Positions 18,160 to 27,395 of a stretch of DNA of 64,000 bases are shown piece by piece. The position numbers and the translations under genes were made by a program. This DNA comes from Methylobacterium sp. J-077 (GTDB lineage: Bacteria; Pseudomonadota; Alphaproteobacteria; Rhizobiales; Beijerinckiaceae), in the NCBI RefSeq assembly GCF_022829365.1, contig NZ_JAKSYJ010000137.1, positions 1-64,000 of the forward strand, written 5' to 3'. The notes under the pieces were generated by a model. That model saw nothing but the letters and a program-made list of their open reading frames with translations, ran no database searches and had not been told where the DNA came from. Each line of letters opens with the position of its first letter. The stretch's first letter is position 1.

Positions 18160-18918
18160 GGCGATCGACGGGAGCCTAAAGGAACAGGCAAATCTCGGCC
18201 GCGCCAGGCGGCGCAGGGCCGAAGTGGCTCCAGCGGCGCCAATCGAACACGTAAGGATTGGACTATCGGCGCCTTCACCGAGCGAACGACACTCAATAAT
18301 AGTTCAAATTTACGACCTGACGGCCGAATTTCCGCCAACCATTACTATCTGCGGGACAATTCTCGACCAAATTTCTGTCTAGCGCGACAGCTCCTGAACC
18401 TCCGAGACAGACCGGCGGCCCAACACGCAATTGTCAGGCGGAAATTGATTTTGCTTTGACTGTTTAATAACTGACAGAATAGCACTGATATGAATCAATT
18501 TATCAGGTCGTTAATATTTCGGTAACCACGCCTGCTCACAGGTCATGGACCGCCCGGGCAGGCGGTTTGGTTCGGTGCAGACGGTGACGTGAGATGGGTC
18601 CGGGTTACGTGGTTGCGGCTGTGTTTGAGACGTCCGGACTGATCGGCCTCGTGGTCGCCGGGTTTGCGATCCGCGCGGAACGGCAGGCGCGCGCATCCGG
18701 ATTGCGCGACTTCCTCCGGTCCGGGCAGATATCGCTCTCAGCGTCGGGCCTGATATCGCCGAGCCGGTGGCGCGGAGCGACGCCGCGGGTGGTCGATGTG
18801 CCGGTCGTCGCGCATCGCCGCGGCGCGAGTCATCGGCGCGACTCCGCAGCCCGTTCGGCCCTCGGACGCGCCATCGGGCAGAGCAGCATCCGGACGGCAC
18901 CCCGCCGCATGGCGCCGA
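18160..18918. other. Gene-poor, A/T-richer intergenic stretch
   Basis: No gene with a credible start and family was found here. The part around 18290-18530 is clearly A/T-richer than the flanks. A CtrA-like motif, TTAA-N7-GTAA (18511-18525, one mismatch from TTAA-N7-TTAA), is visible but unsupported by a nearby gene start. Open frames at 18511-18932 on either strand look like compositional artefacts. Confidence 0.5.
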
Positions 18919-19008
18919 TCAACGCAGGATGATGTCGAGGCCGCTGCCGAGCAGGGTCACGGCGCTGAGCAGGACCATGAACTTCAGGTCTTCGAAACGC
19001 GCGCTCAT
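18919..19008 (-). CDS. Small putative membrane protein, 29 residues
   Basis: A short frame, MSARFEDLKFMVLLSAVTLL followed by GSGLDIILR and a stop. It has a charged N-terminus and one hydrophobic segment (about 10-22). AAGGA stands seven bases before the ATG, a good ribosome-binding site, which is the main reason to believe it. Two GANTC sites lie 62-81 bp upstream. No function can be assigned. Confidence 0.5.
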   Translation of the reverse strand: MSARFEDLKFMVLLSAVTLLGSGLDIILR

Positions 19009-19069
19009 GATCGATCCTTATTTATCAACGGGTTCGTTGTTGCTCGGATGCTGGATTATCACCTGATTA

Positions 19070-19089
19070 ACGACTCTTTCGCGAGTCGT
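19070..19089. promoter_or_regulatory. Paired GANTC sites in a palindrome
   Basis: ACGACTC (19070-19076) faces GAGTCGT (19083-19089), placing two CcrM target sites (GACTC and GAGTC) 11 bp apart. They lie upstream of the 29-residue ORF, in a gene-poor region. Methylation-sensitive promoters in Alphaproteobacteria often carry paired GANTC sites near the start point, and the window encodes CcrM. The regulatory role is inferred. Confidence 0.4.
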
Positions 19090-19245
19090 TTCAGGAACTG
19101 TTAGGGATTGTTCCGCGCTTTCCATTCGGTAAGGTTGATGAATGGTTAAGATCAACCTGTGCTGCTGAACCGGTCTTAACCGCCCGTCGGCAGGCCGGCC
19201 GTGCGGCGCCGCACGGTCTCGTCACAACAGGGAAGGCGCAGGCCG

Positions 19246-19557
19246 ATGACGCAGCCACCGACCAGTTCCATCGTGCGGGCGCGCGACTGGATGTTCCGTG
19301 ATCGCGGGACCGGGGCCATCACCATCGCGCAATGGCCCAACCTGCCGCTCTGGCTGTTCCTGGGATTCACGCTGGCCGCCTGGCTCGCCGGCGGGGCCGA
19401 GCCCATCGCCGCGTGGATGGGCATCGCCGCCGACGTGGCTCTCGGCTGGTGGGCGATCGATGAGCTCCTGCGCGGCGTCAATCCGTGGCGCAGGCTGCTC
19501 GGCTTCGCCACGCTGATCGGCCTCGCGACGCTCGTCACCCTTCGGAGCGGCGGCTAG
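19246..19557 (+). CDS. Small integral membrane protein, unknown function
   Basis: A 103-residue protein starting MTQPPTSSIVRARDWMFRDR, with GGAAGG about ten bases before the ATG at 19246. After a polar N-terminus it has two to three hydrophobic segments: LPLWLFLGFTLAAWLAGG, AAWMGIAADVALGWWAIDELL and LLGFATLIGLATLVTL. The loop WWAIDELLRGVNPWRRLLG is characteristic of small alphaproteobacterial membrane proteins of no known role. The gene is flanked by gene-poor DNA, and a repeat element overlaps the stop codon. Confidence 0.75.
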   Translation: MTQPPTSSIVRARDWMFRDRGTGAITIAQWPNLPLWLFLGFTLAAWLAGGAEPIAAWMGIAADVALGWWAIDELLRGVNPWRRLLGFATLIGLATLVTLRSGG

Positions 19558-19603
19558 AGCGCTCGCCGCCGAAGTGGATACCGGTTCGGCGTAAGCGAGC
19601 GCG
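19556..19603. repeat. 48-bp dispersed repeat (GAAGTGGATACCGGTTCG family), copy 1
   Basis: Starts AGAGCGCTCGCCGCCGAAG, passes through ACCGGTTCGGCGTAAGC and ends GAGCGCG. The reverse complement is found at 32186-32233 with two mismatches in 48. The rest of the 19558-19979 interval is A/T-richer and holds nothing I can support. Confidence 0.8.
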
Positions 19604-19979
19604 TGACATCAAAGACTTAGAGCCGTCGCCAAAGAGCGGTCCGAGCCCTGCTGGTCCAGGCCGCCGACCGCGAGTCTGGTAGAGCGCGCTTTCGAGGAGG
19701 CATCTACAAATTTTGCACGACCGGAAATTGCATTCCGCGTGTTCGACCGAGAACGACTAGCCATCAGTTTTTGTCCGAATTCAATTTTCGTATAAAGGTT
19801 TACGGCGTCATCTAGCATTCAACCAACGCTTGAATTTCGGTTAACTACTGAGACGCGGGCCGATCGATTGCCGCCCGGCAAAAACTCATGAATGGTCGCG
19901 CCGGATTTGGCCCTGGGTAGCGCGGACCTGTCGAGGGGTGCGCTCCCTTGCTCGGCTTCAGTTTGGGCTGGACGGCAGG

Positions 19980-20231
19980 ATGACCGACGCAGGAGGCTTC
20001 GTAGCCCTCGATGCCGCACCGCGCCTCGGCGAGCAGGAGCGGCTCCTCCGCCAGTTGGCCGACATACTGAACCTGCCCGTTTCGGTCTTTCGCCGCCGCC
20101 GCGCCGATCCGACGATCGAGGGACCGACCGCGGCCGAATGTGCGGCGATCCTGGCGGCGTTCTCGCGGATCCGCGATCCGGATGCCCGCCGGCAATGCCT
20201 GGCGATGGTCGAGCGTTGCGCCGGCGCGTAG
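19980..20231 (+). CDS. Short hypothetical protein, XRE-regulator-tail-like
   Basis: An 83-residue protein, MTDAGGFVALDAAPRLGEQE and onward. Its C-terminal half, AAILAAFSRIRDPDARRQCL followed by AMVERCAGA, resembles the C-terminal helix of short XRE-type regulators found in Methylobacterium, where a residue pattern F..I.DP.AR...L.LVE follows the helix-turn-helix. The helix-turn-helix itself is not evident, so this may be a truncated relative or an independent small protein. The start at 19980 is favoured over 19938 because coding character begins there; the ribosome site is weak. A 7-bp hairpin (20252-20273) follows the gene. Confidence 0.5.
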   Translation: MTDAGGFVALDAAPRLGEQERLLRQLADILNLPVSVFRRRRADPTIEGPTAAECAAILAAFSRIRDPDARRQCLAMVERCAGA

Positions 20232-20434
20232 GGTCGCGATCTGCCCCGCTGTGCGCTCGCACACGTGAGCGCAGTGAGAGCCGGCCCCGCCGCATGCTAT
20301 AGGGGCGCCCGCGTCCGAGAGGGCCCGCCGGATCGGCAGGCCGCAAGGAACATCGCGACCGCCTCGGCACACGGCATCCCGGAGCCGGACTGCAGTCGCC
20401 GGTGCATGATGCCCCGCTTTCGACTTAGGCCCTG

Positions 20435-21363
<929 letters not shown>

Positions 21364-21367
<4 letters not shown>

Positions 21368-22143
21368 GCGACGCGATGAGTATGAACTGGCCGGCGGTCC
21401 GGGCGATCTACCGGTTCGAGATGGGCCGGTTCTGGCGCACCGCCGGGCAGAGCATCCTGGCCCCGGTGATCTCGACGACCCTGTATTTCGTGGTGTTCGG
21501 GGCCGCGATCGGCTCGCGGGTCTCGGCGGTGGACGGCGTGCCCTACGGGCTGTTCATCGTCCCCGGCCTGATCATGCTCTCGCTGCTGACGCAGAGCATC
21601 TCGAACGCCTCGTTCGGGATCTACTTCCCGCGCTTCGCCGGCACGATCTACGAGATCCTGTCGGCGCCGATCTCGCCGCTGGAGGTGGTGCTGGGCTTCG
21701 TCGGTGCGGCGGCCTCCAAGTCGATCCTGATCGGGCTGATCATCCTGGCGACCTCGGCGCTGTTCGTGCCGTTGCGCATCGACCACCCGGTCTGGATGAT
21801 CGGCTTCCTTTTGCTCACCGCGGTCACGTTCAGCCTGTTCGGTTTCGTCATCGGGCTCTGGGCGGACGGGTTCGAGAAGCTGCAGCTGGTGCCGCTCCTC
21901 GTGGTGACGCCGCTGACCTTCCTGGGCGGGAGCTTCTACGCCATCAGCATGCTGCCGCCGTTCTGGCACGCGGTGAGCCTGATCAACCCGGTCGTCTACC
22001 TGATCAGCGCGTTCCGCTGGGCGTTCTTCGGCAAGGCCGATGTCAGCATCGCGATCAGCCTCGGCATGACCGCCCTGTTCCTGGTGATCTGCCTCGGCCT
22101 CGTCACTTACATTTTCCGCACCGGCTATCGCCTGAAGAGCTGA
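21364..22143 (+). CDS. ABC-2 type transporter permease (YadH-like)
   Basis: A 259-residue integral membrane protein with about six hydrophobic segments, starting [20 protein letters not shown]. Features of the ABC-2 permease family include [20 protein letters not shown], the motif region [20 protein letters not shown] and [20 protein letters not shown]. It starts within the stop codon of the upstream ATPase gene (ATGA overlap), and together the two make a full exporter of unknown substrate. It ends at the border of a low-G+C patch. Confidence 0.92.
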
Positions 22144-22310
22144 ATTCGGGGCTGTGCGGCCAGTAACACGATGGACGAACGGATCCACTAGGGATGAGCG
22201 ACCTGACGCCGTTCAAGCCAAGCTTACAGTCCGGCCTGAGTCCCGTATTGTGAATCGAACGGTAGGCACTTAGATCTGATTCTCTAAAGAACAGGACGCG
22301 AACAAAGGCG

Positions 22311-23228
22311 ATGTCTGGTCCATCATTCCGCATCAAGTTTGATGGCCCCGCCCTGCAAGACCACGAGATCGACGTTGCCGATCTCGCACCCGCACTGGTC
22401 GCCCTTGGACAGATGGTCAAGGCGGCCAACCGGGTGGTGAACGGTGAGGCTCTGGAAGTTTCGGTCAGAGTCCGGACGGTTGGCGACGGGTCGTTCTGGG
22501 TCGAACTGACCGTCCGTGCTCAAAGCGCCTATGCGGCAGTTCGCGATTTTCTCGTCGGCCCGGATGTCGATGCTGTTCTCAAGCTTATCACAATCATCGG
22601 CTTATCAGGAGCAGGAGCGGGCATCGCCGGCAAAGGAGCCCTTGCTCTCATCAGGCAGATCCGGGGACGGCGACCTAAACGTCTTGGGCGACACGGCGGG
22701 CTCATCAGAATTGAGTTCGATGACGACACCCAGATTGAGGTCGAGGAAGCGACAGCTCGTGTTGCCTTCGACTCTGAGTTTCGAACGGCTTTGGAGCGCG
22801 TAGCGGTCGAACCACTCAACCAACCTGGCATTGATGCGATTGTGCTCGAAGGAGACGGTATAGAGGAGAAGATCACACAGGAAACCGCGGGCTCATTTCT
22901 CGCACCGCCAATTGTCGAAGATGGCCTGATCGAGACCCGGCACACGAAGGTCTTCTCAATCATCGATCTTTCATTCAAGCCAGGCAAGAAATGGCGGCTC
23001 TCTGATGGCCATGGTCGAGCGACGTTGGTCGATGTAGAGGATGCGGCTTTCATCTCACGGATCGAGAACAGCGAGATAGCTTTTGCCAAAGGCGATATTT
23101 TGGTTTGCGACGTGCGGGAAACTGCTCGCCAGACCGCGAAGGGGCTTCGAGCCGATTATGCGATCGTCCGTGTGATCGAGCACCGAGCAGCCGGTGCTCG
23201 AACTCAGCAATCGCGCTTGGCGTTCTGA
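22311..23228 (+). CDS. Uncharacterised protein, probably horizontally acquired
   Basis: A 305-residue protein I cannot assign a function. The N-terminal third, MSGPSFRIKFDGPALQDHEI then DVADLAPALVALGQMVKAAN, resembles a scattered family of uncharacterised proteins in mobile regions and phages that share FDGPAL..HE.DV..LAPAL..LG. Residues about 85-115 form a hydrophobic Gly-rich segment (LITIIGLSGAGAGIAGKGAL) that may be a membrane hairpin. The second half is a separate beta-rich part with IIDLSFKPGKKWRLSDGHG. Two 60-base lines I counted (22561-22620, 22861-22920) give 52-53% G+C, against 72% at 23461-23520. The gene stands alone with no partner. Confidence 0.75.
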   Translation: MSGPSFRIKFDGPALQDHEIDVADLAPALVALGQMVKAANRVVNGEALEVSVRVRTVGDGSFWVELTVRAQSAYAAVRDFLVGPDVDAVLKLITIIGLSGAGAGIAGKGALALIRQIRGRRPKRLGRHGGLIRIEFDDDTQIEVEEATARVAFDSEFRTALERVAVEPLNQPGIDAIVLEGDGIEEKITQETAGSFLAPPIVEDGLIETRHTKVFSIIDLSFKPGKKWRLSDGHGRATLVDVEDAAFISRIENSEIAFAKGDILVCDVRETARQTAKGLRADYAIVRVIEHRAAGARTQQSRLAF

Positions 23229-23318
23229 GTTTTCCGTAGTCGCGATACGGCAGCTTCAGCGGCTGCTTCGCATGCTCGCTGCATGCATTCGCGTCGTCTG
23301 AGCGGCGCTCCTTCCCGC

Positions 23319-24083
23319 TCAGGGCTGCGCGGCCAAAAAGGCCAGCACGCCGTCCCGGTGCGGCTTGGCTCCGACTGCCGTCGAGTGGTCCTTGCCCTCG
23401 ATCTCCAGCGCCCGCGCGTCCGGGATCAGGGCGGCCAGGGCCGGGCCGGAGCCAGCCACCGTGTCGAGGGTCCCGACCGCGACCAGCACCGGCACCTCGA
23501 TCTGGGCGAGTTCCGCTCGGCTCAGCGTCTGGCGCGAGCCGCGCATGCAGGCGGCGAGCGCCCGCAGGTCGCTTCGGGTCTGCTCGGCGAAGGTGCGGAA
23601 CGCCGCGGCGGTCGGGTTCGGGGCGGCCGCGCCGGGGGGCGCTTCGAGGGCTTCCGCGATCCCGGACGGCAGGCCCTTGCCCTCGATGAGGTGCATGCCG
23701 AGGCCGCCGATCAGGGCGGAGCGGACCCGGTCGGCATGGTCGAGGGCGATATGGGCGGTGATCCGGCCACCCATCGAGTAGCCCATCACGTGCGCGCGTT
23801 CGATGCCGAGATGGTCGAGCAGCCGCATCGCATCGCCCGCCATGGCCTCGGAGCTGTAGGCCGCCGGATCGTAGAGCTTCTCGCTCTCGCCGTGGCCGCG
23901 GTTGTCGAGCGCGATCGCCCGGTAGCCGGCCTGGGTCAGGGCTCGCACCCACTGGGTGTTGACCCAGTTGACCGCGTGGTTCGAGGCGAAGCCGTGGATC
24001 AGCAGGATCGGCGTACCGGCCCCCTCGGCCGGCGGCACGTCGATATAGGCGATCCGCACGCCGTCCGAATCGAAGGAATCCAT
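23319..24083 (-). CDS. Alpha/beta hydrolase
   Basis: A 254-residue alpha/beta hydrolase starting MDSFDSDGVRIAYIDVPPAE at the ATG of 24083, preferred over a TTG nine bases upstream. Motifs are LLIHGFASNHAVNWV (oxyanion), ALDNRGHGESEK, the nucleophile elbow GYSMGGR (Ser about 119), the Asp in VAVGTLDTVAG and the His in EGKDHSTAVG. The HGFASN and DNRGHGES motifs put it with esterase or C-C hydrolase type enzymes; the substrate cannot be called. It is divergent from the FkbM gene. Confidence 0.88.
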   Translation of the reverse strand: MDSFDSDGVRIAYIDVPPAEGAGTPILLIHGFASNHAVNWVNTQWVRALTQAGYRAIALDNRGHGESEKLYDPAAYSSEAMAGDAMRLLDHLGIERAHVMGYSMGGRITAHIALDHADRVRSALIGGLGMHLIEGKGLPSGIAEALEAPPGAAAPNPTAAAFRTFAEQTRSDLRALAACMRGSRQTLSRAELAQIEVPVLVAVGTLDTVAGSGPALAALIPDARALEIEGKDHSTAVGAKPHRDGVLAFLAAQP

Positions 24084-24199
24084 GCCGCGCAACCTGTGCC
24101 GTCGAAGCTCGGCCTCCGCTTAGACCACCCGGCCGCGCTGGGGCAACGCGGCTGCGTCCGCTTGCCGGGCGAGGCACGGGCTGGCACACCGCCCCGGTT

Positions 24200-25045
24200 A
24201 TGACCGATACCAAGCCCTACGGCACCTACGAACCGGCCGGCCTCGTCGCGGCGATCACCCGCCGGACCAACCGGATCCCGGCCGAATCCTGGTACGGACG
24301 GCGCCTGGCGCTGTTCCTGCGCCGGATCGCGATCTCGCGCCTGGGCGGCAAGCCCCTCGACGTGACCCGCTACGGGGCCCGCATGCGGCTGCACCCGTAC
24401 AACAACAATTGCGAGAAGAAGGTGCTGTTCACGCCGCAATTCTTCGATCCGCAGGAGCGGGCGCTGCTGCAGGAGCGGTTGCCGAAGGATTGCGTGTTCC
24501 TCGATATCGGCGCCAATATCGGCGCCTACGCCCTGTGCGTGGCGGCGTTCTCGGGGCCCGCCGCCCGGATCGTCGCGGTCGAGCCGCAGCCCGACGTGTT
24601 CGAACGCCTGACCTACAACATCGCCCAGAACCCGTTCCACACCGTCAAGGCGGTGGCCTGCGCGGTGGCCGACAAGGCCGGCGAGCTGACGCTGTTCATC
24701 GACCCCCGCAACCGCGGCGAGTCCAGCCTGCGGATCGTCGGCACCAACGAGGGCGCCCGGATCACCGTGCCGGCGGTGACGCTCATCGCCTTGCTCAGAG
24801 CCGAAGGCCTGACTCGCGTCGACGCCATCAAGCTCGACGTGGAGGGCGCCGAAGACCTGATCCTGGAGCCGTTCCTGCGCGAGGCGCCGGATACGCTGCT
24901 CCCCCGCATCCTGCTCATCGAGAACGGCACCGGCCAATGGCAGATCGACCTGCCGAAGCACCTGGAAACGTTCGGCTATCGCGAGATCTCGCGCTCCCGG
25001 CTGAACCTGATGTTCGAGCGTCAGGGGCCGGTCAGGCCGGCGTAA
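24200..25045 (+). CDS. FkbM family SAM-dependent methyltransferase
   Basis: A 281-residue Rossmann methyltransferase. The SAM-binding motif is CVFLDIGANIGAYALCVA, followed by the acidic loop IVAVEPQPDVFERL. The family-typical motifs ESSLRIVG and VDAIKLDVEGAEDLILEPFL follow. FkbM enzymes methylate hydroxyl groups on polyketides, sugars or glycans; here there is no biosynthetic cluster to name the target. The N-terminal 70 residues before the domain are basic. Flanked by unrelated genes. Confidence 0.9.
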   Translation: MTDTKPYGTYEPAGLVAAITRRTNRIPAESWYGRRLALFLRRIAISRLGGKPLDVTRYGARMRLHPYNNNCEKKVLFTPQFFDPQERALLQERLPKDCVFLDIGANIGAYALCVAAFSGPAARIVAVEPQPDVFERLTYNIAQNPFHTVKAVACAVADKAGELTLFIDPRNRGESSLRIVGTNEGARITVPAVTLIALLRAEGLTRVDAIKLDVEGAEDLILEPFLREAPDTLLPRILLIENGTGQWQIDLPKHLETFGYREISRSRLNLMFERQGPVRPA

Positions 25046-25067
25046 CCATCCCATCGTCAAGCGCCGG

Positions 25068-25661
25068 TCAGCGGCGCGGGTCGAGATGCGTGTCCGCGTA
25101 GAGATCGGCGAGGGTGCAGATCCGGCCGAGGTCTCCCAGCAAGAGCGGATCGTCCGGCGCCGTGAGCGTCGTGATCTGCCACGCCCCGCCGTCGGGGCGT
25201 TCATGCAATGCCACAGCCAGCCTGTCCTGCTCGACGACCACGATGAATCGGTTGTGGGCATGGGCGCGGTAGAAGCGAAGCTTGCTCTCGAACACCCGGC
25301 CGCGATCACTGGGCGAGGGCACCTCCATGACCAGGTAGAAGCGATCGGTGTAGCTGCGCTCGGTATCGGTTGCCGCGTCAATCACCGTCACTTCCGGCTC
25401 GGGTCGATATGCGGACCGGCTCGACACCTCGATCCCGATTTCCCGGTCGGCTCGCCAGGTTGGCCGCAGGCGGCGCAGCGCGGCATTCAGATGCCGCTCG
25501 AAATTGCTCGCGATCCGCTGGTGCGCGATCCTCGGAGCGGCCGATTGCATCGGGATGCCCTCGATCAGTTCCCATCGTTCTTCGGACGGGCGCGTCTCCA
25601 GGAAGGCGCGGAACGCGCCAGCGTCGAAGAGACGGTGTTCGAGCTGCGCGGAATCGGCCAT
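25068..25661 (-). CDS. Uma2 family endonuclease-like protein (DUF820)
   Basis: A 197-residue protein of the Uma2/DUF820 family, which has a PD-(D/E)XK nuclease-like fold. It shows WELIEGIPMQSAAPRIAHQR near the N-terminus, then RPEPEVTVID and FYLVMEVPSPSDRGRVFESK, which contain the acidic residues and Lys expected of the nuclease core. These genes are abundant in cyanobacteria and found sporadically in Methylobacterium; most copies have no tested function. Convergent with the FkbM gene, 22 bp apart. Confidence 0.85.
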   Translation of the reverse strand: MADSAQLEHRLFDAGAFRAFLETRPSEERWELIEGIPMQSAAPRIAHQRIASNFERHLNAALRRLRPTWRADREIGIEVSSRSAYRPEPEVTVIDAATDTERSYTDRFYLVMEVPSPSDRGRVFESKLRFYRAHAHNRFIVVVEQDRLAVALHERPDGGAWQITTLTAPDDPLLLGDLGRICTLADLYADTHLDPRR

Positions 25662-25732
25662 GGGCTTCGTCGGAACCGCGGCGGTGACCGTGCGACGCTA
25701 GCACAGTCCCCTCATGGTCTCCACGGGGCGGA

Positions 25733-26446
25733 TCAGGCCGGTGTGATCACCGGGATCTCGTCCGTCAGGGCGACGCCGGCCGGACTGACGGTGCAGCGAT
25801 AGGCGCGCACCGCGACGCCAGCCGCGCGGGCGTCGCGGAACGCCCGGTCGAAGGCCGGGTCGATATCCCGGGCGACGTCGAACGCCTCCGCGTGCATCTG
25901 CACCACGATGATCACCAGCGCCCGTCCGCCCTCCGCGACCACCTGGGCGAGGTCGCGCATGTGCCGGGCGCTGCGGGCGGCGACGCAATCTGGGAATTCC
26001 GCGAGGCCCGCCTGACGCATCAGGTGGCAGTTCTTGACCTCCACATGGCAGGGCCCGCTGGCCGCGCCGCTGGCCAGGAAGTCGACGCGGCTGGCCTGCG
26101 CGTAGCGGACTTCCGGCTTGAACAGGTCGTGGCCGGCGAGCGCACCGATTAGGCCGGCGCGAAACGCCTCGGCCACCAGGGCGTTCGGGCGCATCGTGTT
26201 GATGCCGACCCATTGCGGGCCGCCCGGCAGGTCGGCCTCCACCAGTTCCCAGGTCAGCGGCAGCTTGCGCGTCGGATTGGTCGAGCGGGAGAGCAGGACC
26301 GGCCGGCCGGGCATGTTGAGGCCCAGCATCGCGCCGGGATTGGGACAGTGCGCCGTGACGAGGCCGTCGGCTGTCTCGATGTCGGCGAGGAAGCGTTTGT
26401 AGCGCTGCACCAGCAATCCGGGCGCGAGCGGCGCGGCGAAGAGCAT
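25733..26446 (-). CDS. sfsA: SfsA, DNA/RNA nuclease-like protein
   Basis: A 237-residue SfsA homologue of normal family length. The N-terminal OB-like part holds LVQRYKRFLADI and TAHCPNPGAMLGL. The nuclease-like part holds SRVDFLASG, CHVEVKNCHLM (the E-x-K of a PD-(D/E)XK core), FPDCVAARSARHMRDL and DPAFDRAFRDA. SfsA was named for an effect on sugar fermentation and was later described as a nuclease-fold protein. Divergent from the CinA-like gene. Confidence 0.93.
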   Translation of the reverse strand: MLFAAPLAPGLLVQRYKRFLADIETADGLVTAHCPNPGAMLGLNMPGRPVLLSRSTNPTRKLPLTWELVEADLPGGPQWVGINTMRPNALVAEAFRAGLIGALAGHDLFKPEVRYAQASRVDFLASGAASGPCHVEVKNCHLMRQAGLAEFPDCVAARSARHMRDLAQVVAEGGRALVIIVVQMHAEAFDVARDIDPAFDRAFRDARAAGVAVRAYRCTVSPAGVALTDEIPVITPA

Positions 26447-26612
26447 CGGGTGGATATCTCCGGGTTCGTGTGGTCCGGGCCGGAGGCCGCGCTATCTGCT
26501 GACCATCCGCCGCCGAAGGTGTCACCGCTGCGGCGGCGAGACCGATGCGCGCAGGATCGTCATCGGCCGGGTCGCGATCCGGCTGCGTCCCGTCCTCCGC
26601 CGACAGAGTCCC

Positions 26613-27353
26613 ATGGACCAGCCTTCCGATTCGATCACGGCCGCGATCCTCGTCATCGGCGATGAGATCCTCTCGGGGCGGACCAAGGACAAGAACATCG
26701 GCACCATCGCCGATTTTCTCACCGCCGCCGGGATCGACCTGCGCGAGGTGCGGGTCGTGCCGGACGAAGCCGCGATGATCGTGGAGGCGGTGAACGCCCT
26801 GCGGGCGCGCTACACCTACCTGTTCACCACCGGCGGGATCGGCCCGACCCACGACGACATCACCGCCGATTGCGTGGCCGAGGCCTTCGGGGTCGGCATC
26901 GACATCGACGAGCGGGCGCGGGCCATGCTGCTGGAGCGCCACAAGCCCGAGGATCTGAACGCGGCGCGCCTGCGCATGGCGCGGATCCCGTTCGGCGCCG
27001 ACCTGATCGCCAACGCGGTCTCGAAAGCCCCGGGATTCCGGATCGGCAACGTCCACGTCATGGCCGGGGTGCCGAGCGTCATGCAGGCGATGCTCGACGC
27101 CATCGCGCCGACGCTCAAGGGCGGCGCCGCGATGATCTCCGAGACCATCGAGGCGGCCGGGCTGCCCGAGGGGCAATATGCCGACGCGCTCGGCGAGATC
27201 GCCAAGGCGCGGCCGGCCGTCTCGATCGGCTCCTACCCGGCGATGACACCGGAAGGGTTTCGCAACCGGATCGTCGTGCGCAGCCGGGACGCGCAGGCGC
27301 TGGCGGAAGCGCGACAAGCGGTCGAGGCGCTGGTGGCGCGGCTGTCGGCCTGA
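26613..27353 (+). CDS. Competence/damage-inducible protein CinA-like, MoaB/MogA fold
   Basis: A 246-residue protein with the molybdopterin-binding MoCF domain. AAILVIGDEILSGRTKDKNI is the typical N-terminal loop, and LFTTGGIGPTHDDITADCVA is the catalytic-type GGTGP region. This is the short CinA form that lacks the C-terminal nicotinamide-nucleotide amidase domain, so its role (ADP-ribose pyrophosphatase or molybdopterin-related) is uncertain. It starts 167 bp from divergent sfsA and is followed by a channel gene at 43 bp. Confidence 0.9.
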   Translation: MDQPSDSITAAILVIGDEILSGRTKDKNIGTIADFLTAAGIDLREVRVVPDEAAMIVEAVNALRARYTYLFTTGGIGPTHDDITADCVAEAFGVGIDIDERARAMLLERHKPEDLNAARLRMARIPFGADLIANAVSKAPGFRIGNVHVMAGVPSVMQAMLDAIAPTLKGGAAMISETIEAAGLPEGQYADALGEIAKARPAVSIGSYPAMTPEGFRNRIVVRSRDAQALAEARQAVEALVARLSA

Positions 27354-27395
27354 CCTCCTATCGTCCCGGTCGAGTTGCGTCAGGGAGTTGAGTAG

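Noticed and set aside
18594..18932. Plus-strand frame of 112 residues in the gene-poor stretch
   Set aside because: The first 30 residues look membrane-like, but the rest is Arg/Ser/Ala-rich without domain, and there is no good ribosome-binding site.
20252..20273. TGCGCTC/GAGCGCA hairpin after the 83-residue ORF as a terminator
   Set aside because: The stem is only 7 bp, the loop is 8 bases and no T-tract follows.
22190..22240. GGATCCACTAG and AAGCTT, resembling cloning-vector polylinker
   Set aside because: Only isolated short matches with no adjacent vector sequence; chance is the simpler explanation.
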